Shown here: positions 35,131 to 46,773 of the stretch, one piece after another
How positions within the stretch are numbered: position 1 is the first letter of the stretch
Layout of the letters: each line of letters opens with the position of its first letter
Source of the DNA: Riptortus pedestris
Lineage: Eukaryota > Arthropoda > Insecta > Hemiptera > Alydidae
Assembly: GCA_019009955.1 (NCBI GenBank)
Contig: CM032228.1
Location: forward strand, 178,263,501-178,327,500
Length of the DNA stretch: 64,000 bases
Direction of reading: 5' to 3'
The notes under the pieces: generated by a model
The model's input: the letters and a program-made list of their open reading frames with translations, nothing else
What the model was told of the DNA's origin: nothing
Database searches by the model: none
Translations under genes and position numbers: made by a program

Positions 35131-36100
35131 CCAAGAACTGTAAACAACATGAGGGCGTTTCTGGGAGCCATTAACTGTAAAGAACGGCTAGTCGCAAGTT
35201 TTCTTTGTTCTTGTTCGAGCCTTCATAGACCTACAGGTTCTAAATTTCGACGAGTTTGGATGACGGTGGAGTTTGTTTCAAATACGTTAAGAGTGTCTTG
35301 TCAGTGGATGACTCTTTAGTGCCTTATGGTAAGACGAAACCCATCGTGATCCCTTATGACACGTCAAATTGTAGGCTGGGTGCTGTGCTCGTTGCGCGAA
35401 ATGTCACATGGCTAAAACCACCCAAACCGATAGCCTATGGGGGGAGAGCTCTAAATTCAGTGGAATAAAGATACACATCTATAAACAATGAAGCTCTGGT
35501 TCTGGTATTCACATTGCTGAAATTTATGGGGGCTGGATGGGGGTATTAGAAAGAAAGTTTAAACAGACCACTGACCACAAACGTTTGCAGAGAATATCCA
35601 AGAGGCATCGAGATTAAAAAGACTATAATTAATATGCTCGTCCTATGGGCTCTTATTTCAATGGAATTTGAGTTCAAAATTTTCTGTAGAAAATAGGATC
35701 AAAATCACCTACCTGAGTTTCCATTGATCCTCTGCCTATTGAACGTGGAGGAGATCAAGACACCATGGCAAAGGATTTCATTGATCTTAGATTCTCAACA
35801 TTGTCCAAATTTACATAGAAACCGGTTGTCCAAATGATTTAGACTTACACATCAACCTCATGGAAAGATTAGGAACGAAATTGATTTAGAAAATGTAATT
35901 TTTCCAAGATTTGAGCGGTTGATTGTGCCTACAAAACTTAGGCCAATTGTATTAAAACAACTAAGTAGCATCTGGTTATAGCTGGAATCAGGTATTTATT
36001 ATGTCTGATGGCCCAATCTGGGTAAAGAAGTAGAGGCCTACGTGAGGCCGAGTGAGACGTGTCAAACGCAAAGGGATGACGAGTAAGATGTACTTCTGAA
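35131..36100 (+). pseudogene. Decayed Ty3/Gypsy pol: RT thumb, RNase H, integrase zinc finger
   Basis: In shifting frames: MRAFLGAINC (35150 region), the FLGxxNYY-type thumb motif. Then in the 35256-35468 frame KPIVIPYDTSNCRLGAVLV, the RNase H start with its catalytic Asp (D of YDTS), and PKPIAYGGRALNSVE. This is followed after a stop by a YTSINNEALVLVF-like block, the Gypsy RNase H 'Y-S-x-x-E-x-EAL' motif. At about 35998-36090, WPNLGKEVEAYVRPSETCQT is the end of the integrase zinc-binding domain. It is heavily mutated, with no LTRs found next to it. It belongs to a different lineage or an older copy than the element at 24172. Confidence 0.82.
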
Positions 36101-36897
36101 ATGTTCCTCAAGGATCACCTTCATCTGGATCTAGAAGAACAGATGGATTACAATGGATAGACGGAATAAATTGTATTCCGAGTGTGCTGAGATTGAGGCG
36201 ATGAAGGAGGTAACCTCATCAGCTATCATACATCGTCTGAGGCTGTGGTTCGCCGATTAAACGACTGGAGAATTCGTCTATTCTCTAGTGGCTTTCTTAG
36301 CTCCAAGAGTTAATTTCGCCGTTTTAGAATAAGTAATGACAACTAAGGCTTGCAAAGGAATTTTTTCAAATATAAATTAATTTAATTATGGTGATTGTAC
36401 TAATTTATTTTTTGCTTTTCACTTTGATACTTTTTACTTAATCACATCTTGTAGTAAAAATTTAGTTAAAATGATTTATAGTTCATGATTCAACATTATC
36501 GTTTTTTTTACACAACGTACCCATATCTAAGCAAAGTAATTTAATTAAGAGTGGTTATGGCAACCCTCATTATTAAGTTTACGTTATTTAGGATTTAATT
36601 AGAGTTCGTTAAACGTGAAAATATTTCAAAGGATTTATAGTTACCGACTCAAGCTGCAATGTCGCGTGCAGGATGTTAGAATCTAGTCACGAAATGCAAC
36701 GTGTACACTTGAAAATCAGTTACCTTGCAATAAAATTAAAAGTTTCAATACTATCAAGGAAGTAGTTTTGAAACAATAACAAATAAAATTATATGCTACT
36801 AGTCGACGCGGGTCGATTAGTTTATACTTTATTGAATAAAAAAAAATGCATCGTAATTACTATATCGGTGAAATAAACAATTATTAGGACACATTAC
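36101..36897. other. Geneless stretch
   Basis: The first ~200 bases may be more integrase sequence decayed past recognition. The rest is AT-rich with no motif. Confidence 0.4.
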
Positions 36898-37064
36898 CAA
36901 ATGAACAAATGAGGTAGTTTGATAGTTGAGAACGTAAATCTCCTCATTCATCATCGTCCCCGAAAATTCTTTTTGTGGAAAAATGGCTGCAAACCATTGA
37001 TCGAATTGTAGAAAAATAAAGAATTGAGCTCCATTGCTATCCACAATTAATGTTCTCGCAGGAT
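36898..37064 (-). CDS. Candidate exon, unknown protein
   Basis: On the - strand an acceptor (tttttttatag) precedes 167 open bases: two bases completing a codon, then 55 codons, then the donor gtaatg. The translation includes RTLIVDSNGAQFFIFLQF, DQWFAAIFPQKEFSGTMM and NEEIYVLNYQ. Composition is protein-like rather than low-complexity, and the codon content differs from the AT-rich surroundings. I do not recognise the family. It could be a real exon of an unidentified gene, a captured fragment, or chance. Confidence 0.3.
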
Positions 37065-38422
37065 CTATAAAAAAATAATTAAAAAAGGAACTTATAAATG
37101 TAGAGAATATGTTTCAATGAATTAGAAATACCCCGGTATGACAAGCCATGAAGGGTAGGCTCTACCACTCTCGACTATATACCATTCAGTTTTAATATAG
37201 GTGTTTAAAACAATTTATACAAATATCTCCTTAGTTGCCACTTATAAAAGATAACTGCGGCACTCTAAATAACAGATAGATGTTCCCTTAAAAAAGAAGA
37301 GGAAGAAGGGAAAGCAAGGAGTCCTTGTGCAGGATGAAAATAGTCTAACATTAAAGGATTACTGGTAACGAATAATTATCCTGAAAATTATTACATATTC
37401 CTCCTTATCAATTAAAACATTACTTTGATGAATTTCGATATTGTTTTAAACTTTAATAATTATTAACTTGTTTTGTTGTTGACTTTCTTTCTAATGTATT
37501 TTATATAAACTTTTTTATTGCTTTTTAAGATTTCAAGAGATCTGAATTTCAACAATATTAATATACTAAAGTGTTACATGATTATATTTTAATGAATAGC
37601 TCGGCAGAAACTCATTTATTAGAAAAAACAAATGAGAGTGAAGAGAAGCGAGTTTTTCTACTTAATGACCTTCCATTAATTTATTCATAATTGAATGAAA
37701 TAGAGTGACAACTTCAATAATATTTTTATTTTTTTTTAAGTATTTGTACTATCAAAATTATTTTAAAGGAATGTACATTCTGAAAATTTAATCAGAATAT
37801 GCAGGAGAATTTTGAATGAAATATTTGTATTTTCAAACTAAACTTGTAATATATCAATGTTAAAACTTAACGTTATTGGCTGAATAAGGTTAATGATAAA
37901 TACAACACGAACATTTAGTGCAAATACTATATAAATCATTAAAAACCAAAACCCCTACTCTCATTACTCTGTGACAGTGTCATAAAACTAAAAACGAAAG
38001 ATTAAAATGGTAGGCTCTTCTGAAAATGAGTTATTTCAGCTTTAGTGGTAAATGCACACATTCGGCTCACTGCCACGCCATTAATATTACAATAGAAATC
38101 AAATCTCTACTTTCTTATTCTAATAGCTACTCCCTATGTAGACTATCCTCAGCAAGCACTAGTAATACGAAGGGCACAAGCGAAAATTCGCCAATCTCGG
38201 AAATCGCCCAGCTCAATAACATGCAGTTTGTAATTCTCTGATAGAAACCTAACAATCCCAGTAAAATTGACTTATATTTTCGAAATATTATTATCAATAA
38301 GTACTGTCTACTATATAATTGAGAACAATTTCGTCGCAGTTACTCAGCTTGTATTTTTTGCCGTTGCATGACACGATACGAAGTGATTTTCCTGGTGAAT
38401 CAATCTTTGCTGGAATGATAAA

Positions 38423-38424
<2 letters not shown>
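37065..38424. other. Geneless AT-rich stretch
   Basis: No gene or repeat family recognised. A short + strand frame at 38026-38241 lacks motifs. Confidence 0.45.
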
Positions 38425-38501
<77 letters not shown>

Positions 38502-38516
38502 ACACACTCTCTCTCT
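38425..38516. repeat. (CT)n microsatellite
   Basis: About 90 bases of CT with a few interruptions and a (CA)n hint at its 3' end. The long open frames crossing it on both strands (38319-38855 +, 38294-38617 -) are repeat artefacts. Confidence 0.95.
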
Positions 38517-38864
38517 TTCCCCCACCTGTGTCTTTCTTTTTTTTTATTTTCAAAACTGAATTTTCTTGAGGGAATACTAGAACAGGTATTCCATCTTCTT
38601 TCTCTATTTCCATTCATACCTCTATCTCACTCTATAGTTTTCTCCGTCTACATTTCTTCAATTATTATTCATAACCTTAAAATATACAAAGTAAAACGAA
38701 ACCTGGAAAGCTTTTGTAAAGCAAAAGCTGGAAATACAATAGAATCCATTACAAAAGAACGAATATATTTTAATATTATAAATATAGTTAACAGAAATAT
38801 AGAGCAAACAAATAAATTAAACCCGTTAAGTTTTAGCTTGAGTGTATGTAAGTAGTATAGATAA
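38517..38864. other. Geneless stretch
   Basis: T-rich then A-rich DNA between the CT repeat and PB2. Nothing recognised. Confidence 0.45.
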
Positions 38865-38868
38865 TTAA

Positions 38869-39889
38869 CCCTAGAATGGTAGTGATATTATTTCCCACTT
38901 AATGGTATTGATACGTAAATTTTACGTGTGCAACTGGTAATTGGTGAAATTATTCAAAATTTGTTAATGTTTGTGACTATTTCTTTATTTCATTAAAACA
39001 TACACTTATCTTTAACTTATATCTATGTCAATATCTAATAATGTGCACGACATTCCTTACAGGCGCTTTGTTCGAAACACGTTCCGGAGGTTGTGTGCTC
39101 CATTCATATCCATTCATACCAAGCACTACCCCACCTTCTACATTTACTGTGACTGATCTGTAAATATTGTGTGGTTGAGAGGTTTTAGGTTATTTTTGCC
39201 CCTGTGTTTCTTCTCTTTCTTCAATTGCCTTGATGTTTTCTAAAATGTTCTCACACTCATCGCTATCTAGCCCACTCTGTGTCGCAATCATTTCTGAAGG
39301 CTCAACCTCCTTCATCTCTTGGAGAATACTCCGGTTCATCATCGCCGCCGTATCCATATCCATCTATTTCATAATTGTCATTTTCCCCATCTGACTCATC
39401 GGAGAGTCATTTCAACAAATTTCTGATTTCTTCATCCATTGAAAATTTTTTCTCCATTTTTCCAAAACTATAAACAGATTATTTATATTCTTTCTATACA
39501 TCTTTGTCTTTTTTATATTCAAAAATAAAAGTTAAAAACAATAAGAGAAAATAAATTAGAATATAAAAATAAATTGGAAGAAAATAAATTGAGAATAGTA
39601 TTAACTAAGTTATGGCATAAAAACCGGTTATTAGTAGCGTTACGTAACTTTTACGTGCCAAAAGGTTGCGGTTAATAGTATCGATACGTAAATATTACGT
39701 GTCGTTTTTATTTCAAAAAATAGTATTGGATGAGTGGTAAGGTTCACTTAGCTGCACTTGGCGGAGGTCAAGTCAGAACGTCTGGAGGGATCATAGCTGA
39801 GGGGTGAGGGTGGTGGGGTTGTTAACGGCCCTTTTATAACAGTTCAAACCAGATCATACGTAATTTTTACGTTCACTACCATTCTAGGG
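38869..39889 (-). mobile_element. piggyBac-type element PB2 (1021 bp)
   Basis: TTAA duplications at 38865-38868 and 39890-39893 flank perfect inverted ends ccctagaatggtagtg / cactaccattctaggg. The palindromic motif tacgtaa-n3-5-ttacgt appears four times: near 38911-38927, 39641-39655, 39685-39700 and 39857-39872. A broken transposase N-terminus lies on the - strand. It is a different family from PB1 and PB3 by its end sequences. Confidence 0.92.
39199..39457 (-). pseudogene. piggyBac-like transposase acidic N-terminus in PB2, broken
   Basis: Opens MEKKFSMDEEIRNLLK, then a stop. It continues in another frame with a strongly acidic stretch (SDESDGENDNYEIDGYGYG and DDEPEYSP), then another break and EREETQGQK. 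The 'DEEI..LL..SDSE' style and the acidic tract match the disordered N-termini of PGBD transposases. The catalytic domain is missing. Confidence 0.65.
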
Positions 39890-39893
39890 TTAA

Positions 39894-40787
39894 GAGAATA
39901 TAATGCCACACTTATTTCAGCAAACCTCCGTACTCCAAGAAAATGTCAATAATAAGTCCGCCGCTCATGGACTGCGTTAACTTAGCGGTTCGTGATCTCC
40001 TAGGTAAATCCAGGATCCGTAGACATTAGAGGAAATTTCTCAAAAATCGCGTCATGAGTCGCTCAATGGCTGATTTCCTTGAAGGGAAATCTGCTAATAC
40101 GAATAAATAAAGTCCACCAGGTGCTCCGTAAACCGTGCAGACTTCACACGTGCTGGATTGACGCGCAACTGTAGCCATCACTATACTACTCCTTGTAAAT
40201 ACGACGACAGCTATGATGAGGGGGACAGACAGTAGTAAAAACGGGGCCAGGGAGGCGAGGAATGAAAGAAGAATAGCTTGGAGAGTGTGCAGGCCCAGAG
40301 CTGAAGAAATTCTGCTTATTTATACCCACTGGCAGGTAGAGGAAAAGGGTCACGGCCTGGAAAAGCATGTGTTGATTGCCTGAGGTGGCATAGCCTATCG
40401 AGTCAAAAACAGAATTAACTGAAGGCTTTAACACGTTAATCGCCAAGTCAGTCATATGTGTCTGGCGTATGGAATTTGGTAGTAGGCCACGTCAATCACA
40501 GATGTCCGACGCAAACGATACATTTGCATTATGTTTCAAAAGCTTGGCCTATCAGGAACAAAACTTGAAAATTTCTTAGCTTACTACAAACAATAAAATG
40601 AAATAAATATAGTTACATAATAGTATATTGTTTCAATTGAAAAAAAGTTTTTGAAAAAAAATTGTTGTGAAAATGTTTCTGATATTATCGTGGCGATTAA
40701 CGTGTTAAAAAAATGCAAATAACAACCAATATTCGACTTAGTGAAAAATGCAGTAAACTGGGATTTTAGTAAATTACACTTTTTTTT
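39894..40787. other. Unclassified DNA with R-family terminal fragments
   Basis: At 40031-40092 (- strand) lies an R-family start block (agcagatttcccttcaagg and caattgcg-like sequence), and at 40109-40150 a terminal block with gtccaccaggtgctccgtaa and gcagacttcacacgtg, similar to 54120-54165. The purine-rich part at 40200-40340 and the following 40440-40780 have no recognisable gene; the - strand frames there show no motif. Confidence 0.45.
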
Positions 40788-41305
40788 TAGCAGATTTCCC
40801 TCAATAGAAATTTTTAAAATTCGAAATATTTCCGTTACTATACGCCGGATCAAAAAAATGTATAGAATAAATCTTATAGAAAATTAAATGTACTATTAAT
40901 ATGTACATACATTTATTCTCTATCTTGAATATTAACGGAGGTATTTGCATTTTTCAGTTTTCAGCCTTCAGCAAACCCCCACTTCTACTCATGTTACATA
41001 AACAATACTCGGTTATGTAATAAAACACATCATTTGAAGCTTAAATACCAAATGTTGTTTTTAAGTAGTTTCCAATCAAATTAATTCGTAATATTCAGAT
41101 ATATTAAAGTAATTGTTTTTCTTTGCGGTAAGAACTTGGCAGAACTGTTTGTTTACGTTTCAGATGCTTTCCGTCGGTTGGTTTCTTATTATCGTTTGTA
41201 TTTATTCACTTAATATTTTTGGTGGTGTTGTGTTACCGGTATGTAGATTTATCTATAGTTAAACTTCACTCGGGAAATCTGCTTAGTTTGGGCAGCCACT
41301 GTTAA
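40788..41305 (+). mobile_element. R-family repeat, copy R3 (internal deletion form)
   Basis: Begins tttagcagatttccctcaat and jumps directly to the aaaattcgaaatatttccgt block, skipping the (AT)n and middle part found in R4-R7. It then shares the cggatcaaaaaaatgtatag and ttctctatcttgaatattaa blocks, the R1-type tail (ttcagttttcagccttcagc), and ends cgggaaatctgcttagtttg plus gcagcc. No coding capacity. Confidence 0.75.
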
Positions 41306-43405
41306 TTGGATTTCATTAAATTTTTCTATGGGACGTATAATAAAGATTTTTACATGCATGTTTACTAAAATCCCATACTTTTATTCCTTCTCTTTCAATC
41401 AACATGATGTCGAGAAATAAGATAGGAGTTAAAAGAGGGATGGATAGAGTGTGAGGTGAACACAGAGAGAGAAGGCGATCGAGTAGTTGAGGGGGCACGA
41501 TCAGAGGTGACATTTACCCTACCTATTCGAAGGTATTCTGTGAATGAGTATTAAAATAGGTCCTGGACTTTTTTTTTCTATTTCATTTCCCTGTGGTGCT
41601 TTTTCATTTTCTTTTTATCATAATAAATAACACCTGCATTCGATCCAATATTTTGTTGTTTTATTTTACGTGCAAATTATTTGACCATACAACCATAAAT
41701 CAGATGTGAAGAAAATATTACATGTTATCAATCATGGTTAAGCTTAGGTATTATAATTTTTCCTTATCATTGCTATTTTAAGGTATTATAGAACGAAATA
41801 TTTCTCATGTAACATGTATTTTTTCTTTAATTTTAAAACGGTACTGCACTAAATATAGCTTTTGAACTTCGTATAATTTATTACTGTGTCTCAGTGATTA
41901 TCTCGGTTTTTATGCATCCCCCTGATGAAAGACCTGGTCTCTGTCATCAACAATATTGACCATTCCTTGTGGTCTCCTGCATGGCTTGCCATAATCAATA
42001 CACCGTTCAAGTACGTTTGCGCGTTATGAATCTACTTAATATGGTTAAACCAGGATTAGTTTTGATTCTTCGGATTGCCGATGAGCATCGTTGCTTCTAA
42101 TAGTTCTCCTTGGTGTCGGCATCCAGAACCTCAAACTTATTCCAGATGCACACACAGGTATTTGCTTTACACTGACACCATCGTCCACCTGATAAACTTG
42201 CTGAATATTCCCAGACTTCTATTCTTCCACGAATTTTTACCCAACTACACTGCCGTAAGCCTTAAGAAAATCAATAAAAAGGTATGGAGGTCATGAAGTT
42301 GATTGGGTTCGTAATATTGTTCTCGATCAGTGCAATTGTAAAAATAAAATCTATTTTCGGACAAATAAAGGATTTCTCTTTCTTTTATTTGTGAGTTCTT
42401 AATTTCTATAACCTTCTACTTTATGCTACTGTTCACTTCAGCTACCGTGAGACTTGGGATTTTGTTTAGCGAATTCGGTACTAAATAAATACATATTCTT
42501 CAATTTGAATCGAACCAAGGCGTCCATGTTTAGCAAGTGTAATCAGAATACTACCGCTATAAATAACCCTCTCTCTGGATAAGAAGTGAAGGACAGTTTC
42601 CTGCCGACAAATTTACCTTCATACTCAAAGCAGCTTTAGCTGAACCTTCATCAGCCTAAAATAAAATTAGAGAACGATTAAACAGGCAGAATGATTATCT
42701 GGCCTAACTCCTATCTATTAGGAATTTAATCACTACTTCATCGACTTCCAGCCGGTAAATGACAGCGTGGGCAAACTAAACTTGATGAGGACACCGCCCA
42801 GTGAACACCTACAAGCTACCTTATCAAGTTGTTCAGGATCACTTGAACGGAGTTTTAGAATTTATGTTATAAGCCTAGCAATGAGCTAGGGACCTCAAGG
42901 TTCATCATACCATAAATGCACAATAATACAAATACTCCTGCAGAATTATAAATAACATAGTAGCCCAAAAGCACCGGGACTGAATTAGTGGAATTTTCCT
43001 GTTCATATTGTAGGACACATATCATCTACCATAACTCGTTCGAAAATATGTGGTTCAATTACAGGAGGAATTCATGTGTAATGTTATAAACCTTTAGTGA
43101 TGTAATCTACTACTATCCTAAAAACCATCTAAGAACCAGTAGATAACTTACAACCTATAAATTTGTGATGTTGGATTATACGATCCATTATTATTCACAA
43201 GATGTTGCAGTATGTAAAGATTGTACATTCTGGAAGTGAAGATACCCACTAATTCTGTATTTCATTTGTTTGTCGAGTAGGCTAATCTCTGTCCTGACTC
43301 CCTTGCCAGGTGGTGAGCTAGGTGATTTTTACGCAACATAACATCCACGTAATATAAGATGGATAAACTTCATCTAGAGAATTTGAGCTAGCTTCGACAA
43401 AAGCA
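41306..43405. other. Geneless stretch with one SINE remnant
   Basis: At 42447-42540 (- strand) a weak SINE-like block remains (gtttgaatcgaac-type B-box region and gagacttgggat). The rest (AT-rich 41540-41900, more mixed DNA 42540-43405) shows no gene. It ends where the minisatellite begins. Confidence 0.4.
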
Positions 43406-45185
43406 GAACATGTACCACTCTTGCTTGTCCCTAAGTGAGAGGGCCATTAGAACATGTACCACACTTGCTTGTCCCTACGTGAGAGGGCCATTAGAACATG
43501 TTCCACTCTTGCTTGTCCCTAAGTGAGAGGGCCATTAGAACATGTACCACACTTGCTTGCCCCTACGTGAGAGGGCCATTAGAACATGTACCACACTTGC
43601 TTGTCCCTACGTGAGAGGGCCATTAGAACATGTACCACACTTGCTTGTCCCTACGTGAGAGGGCCATTAGAACATGTACAACACTTGCTTGTCCCTACGT
43701 GAGAGGGCCTTTAGAACATGTACCACACTTGCTTGTCCCTACGTGATAGGGCCATTAGAACATGTTCCACTCTTGCTTGTCCCTAAGTGAGAGGGCCATT
43801 AGAACATGTACCACGCTTGCTTGTCCCTACGTGAGAGGGCCAGCAGCACATGTACCACATTTCCTTGCCCCTACGTGAGAGGGCCATTAGAACATGTACC
43901 ACACTTGCTTGCCCCTACGTGAGAGGGCCATTAGAACATGTACCACACTTGCTTGTCCCTACGTGAGAGGGCCATTAGAACATGTACCACACTTGCTTGC
44001 CCCTACGTGAGAGGGCCATTAGAACATGTACCACACTTGCTTGCCCCTACGTGAGAGGGCCATTAGAACATGTACCACACTTGCTTGCCCCTACGTGAGA
44101 GGGCCATTAGAACATGTACCACACTTGCTTGTCCCTACGTGAGAGGGCCATTAGAACATGTACCACACTTGCTTGTCCCTACGTGAGAGGGCCATTAGAA
44201 CATGTACCACACTTGCTTGTCCCTACGTGAGAGGGCCATTAGAACATGTACCACACTTGCTTGTCCCTACGTGAGAGGGCCATTAGAACATGTACCACAC
44301 TTGCTTGTCCCTACGTGAGAGGGCCATTAGAACATGTACCACACTTGCTTGTCCCTACGTGAGAGGGCCATTAGAACATGTACCACACTTGCTTGTCCCT
44401 ACGTGAGAGGGCCATTAGAACATGTACCACACTTGCTTGTCCCTACGTGAGAGGGCCATTAGAACATGTACCACACTTGCTTGCCCCTACGTGAGAGGGC
44501 CATTAGAACATGTACCACACTTGCTTGTCCCTACGTGAGAGGGCCATTAGAACATGTACCACACTTGCTTGCCCCTACGTGAGAGGGCCATTAGAACATG
44601 TACCACACTTGCTTGTCCCTACGTGAGAGGGCCATTAGAACATGTACAACACTTGCTTGTCCCTACGTGAGAGGGCCTTTAGAACATGTACCACACTTGC
44701 TTGCCCCTACGTGAGAGGGCCATTAGAACATGTACCACACTTGCTTGCCCCTACGTGAGAGGGCCATTAGAACATGTACCACACTTGCTTGTCCCTACGT
44801 GAGAGGGCCATTAGAACATGTACCACACTTGCTTGCCCCTACGTGAGAGGGCCATTAGAACATGTACCACACTTGCTTGCCCCTACGTGAGAGGGCCATT
44901 AGAACATGTACCACACTTGCTTGCCCCTACGTGAGAGGGCCATTAGAACATGTACCACACTTGCTTGCCCCTACGTGAGAGGGCCATTAGAACATGTACC
45001 ACACTTGCTTGCCCCTACGTGAGAGGGCCAGCAGCACATGTACCACATTTGCTTGCCCCTAAGTGAGAAGGCCAGCAGCACATGTACCACATTTGCTTGC
45101 CCCTACGTGAGAAGGCCAGCAGCACATGTACCACATTTGCTTGTCCCTAAGTGAGAAGGCCAGCAGCACATGTACCACATTTGCT
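43406..45185. repeat. 44-bp minisatellite, 40 full copies plus a partial one
   Basis: The unit reads gaacatgtaccacacttgct, then tgtccctacgtgagagggcc, then atta. Unit starts fall exactly every 44 bases from 43406 to 45166 (40 x 44 = 1760), with no insertion or deletion. Differences are point changes: t/c in cttgYccct, acgtg/aagtg, and a variant unit with ccagcagcacatg and acattt. The variant type forms unit 11 and units 38-41 (the 3' edge). 44 is not a multiple of three and stops occur in the unit, so it is not coding. There are no spacers, so it is not a CRISPR array. Confidence 0.97.
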
Positions 45186-45854
45186 GAGTGATGATGTGTT
45201 TATATGTGAATTACATAACATATTAATAAAGGGTAAACCATGAAAAGCCATGCGTCTCACATTTCACTTTGACTCTTTTTTAAGATTGAAAAATAAAAAT
45301 AAATATGGTCTCATATTATGAGGGGGGAATAGCCATAATAAAAAAAAACGATTTTAAATATTTGAATTAGATATTTGTTGTTTCCATAGATAAAAAAAAA
45401 ATCTAAAAAAGTACTCTGCCAATTCAAGAACATTGAGGAATCTTCCTATATATTCGGATGTGTGTGTAAAACATTTACTTCATTGTTGTTTTATTTTAAA
45501 TTGCCTTGTTTTTTTTATGTATTTACTATTATTTATGTATATATGTTATGATTAAGTACCTATATAGTTTTAAATTTACATGTTTACGTAAAACAACATA
45601 CTTCTATTTTACCGAGATATATTCGTTACTATATGACAACATATAGTCAACCTGATAGGTTATAAAAAAGTTAAATAAACATGAAAAATATAGTTAGTAA
45701 CTGTAAAGTAATTATTTCAAGGAAAAAATAATAATAAAATCACTTAAGCTTTTCTTTGGAAATATATGCTTGGAATCTGTTTTATTAATTGACAAAAACA
45801 GAAAGGGCAGATGAAAATATATTTTCCTTACATGTCGTTGTATTTCCTGTAGTA

Positions 45855-45913
<59 letters not shown>

Positions 45914-46769
45914 TTCGCCTTTGTAAGAAATTAAGTGGGAAATGTGTGGTGCTTCGTCTTGTATTGCTCTACTAAAAATTTTTTATATTTAAAAATGTCG
46001 TATGAATTAAGTTATTGAGTTAAAGCAGCCTTCTCATTCGTTAAATACAGGGCCGTGGTAATTAAATTCCCCTGTTTTTTGGGAATATAATCTCTCAAAG
46101 AAACATTTTCATTGAAAATGTATAAAAGAGAGAAAAGACTGGATGAAACACAGGCCGAGGGTTAAAAATGTGATTATTTCCACGAAATTACTGCAGAAAT
46201 TTCGGGGCGAGGGAGGAATTTAATTATCGTCGATTTAGGGTTTTTAATATGAGGTTGAGCTATCATAAAGAGTTAGATGGCTGAATACTAATCAGACATT
46301 AGTAGTTAAAGAGAATAACATTTTATGGAGGACTATAACAGTGGAGATAATCCTCCTTAATTTAATAAAATATTTATACTTGAATTGCATTACCTAAGGT
46401 AAATTTCCTAGGTTAAATCCATTTTTTTTAAAATAATTATAATGTAGTAATTACAGCCAGCGACATTTCAAAACATATAGCGTTCCACAATGATGCAATT
46501 TACTTTTTATTCTAGCTTTTATTGGTCTAAATGCATTAAAATCTGTCAAGACTGTGGTTGTAGCTATGTAGTATCGCACAGTTCAGCGTTCTAGCTGAAA
46601 GTGCTTTGTGATTACAGTTCGCCTGAAACTGTTTATAGTTAATGTGTCATGAAAGCGATGAACTTAATGCTCAAGGAACTGTGTGTGTGTGAGTTTAATA
46701 TAGGTGAACTAGCAATTCCTAAACACTATAACCCTCAAATTAGGAGGGAAAATGAATTCTCATAATATA
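45186..46769. other. Geneless AT-rich stretch
   Basis: AT-rich, with an (AT)n run at 45862-45909. A short GC-richer island (46150-46260) has no coding signal. Confidence 0.45.
45862..45909. repeat. (AT)n microsatellite
   Basis: Pure AT run preceded by gtgtatat. Confidence 0.95.
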
Positions 46770-46773
46770 TTAA

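Noticed and set aside
38319..38855. 178-codon open frame (+), the second longest in the window
   Set aside because: It runs through the (CT)n microsatellite, which gives an endless Ser-Leu repeat; the rest has no motif.
42075..42296. 73-codon frame (+) with mixed composition
   Set aside because: No motif and no splice support.
43406..45185. CRISPR-like regular array
   Set aside because: Repeats are directly adjacent with no unique spacers, and the genome is eukaryotic; it is a minisatellite.
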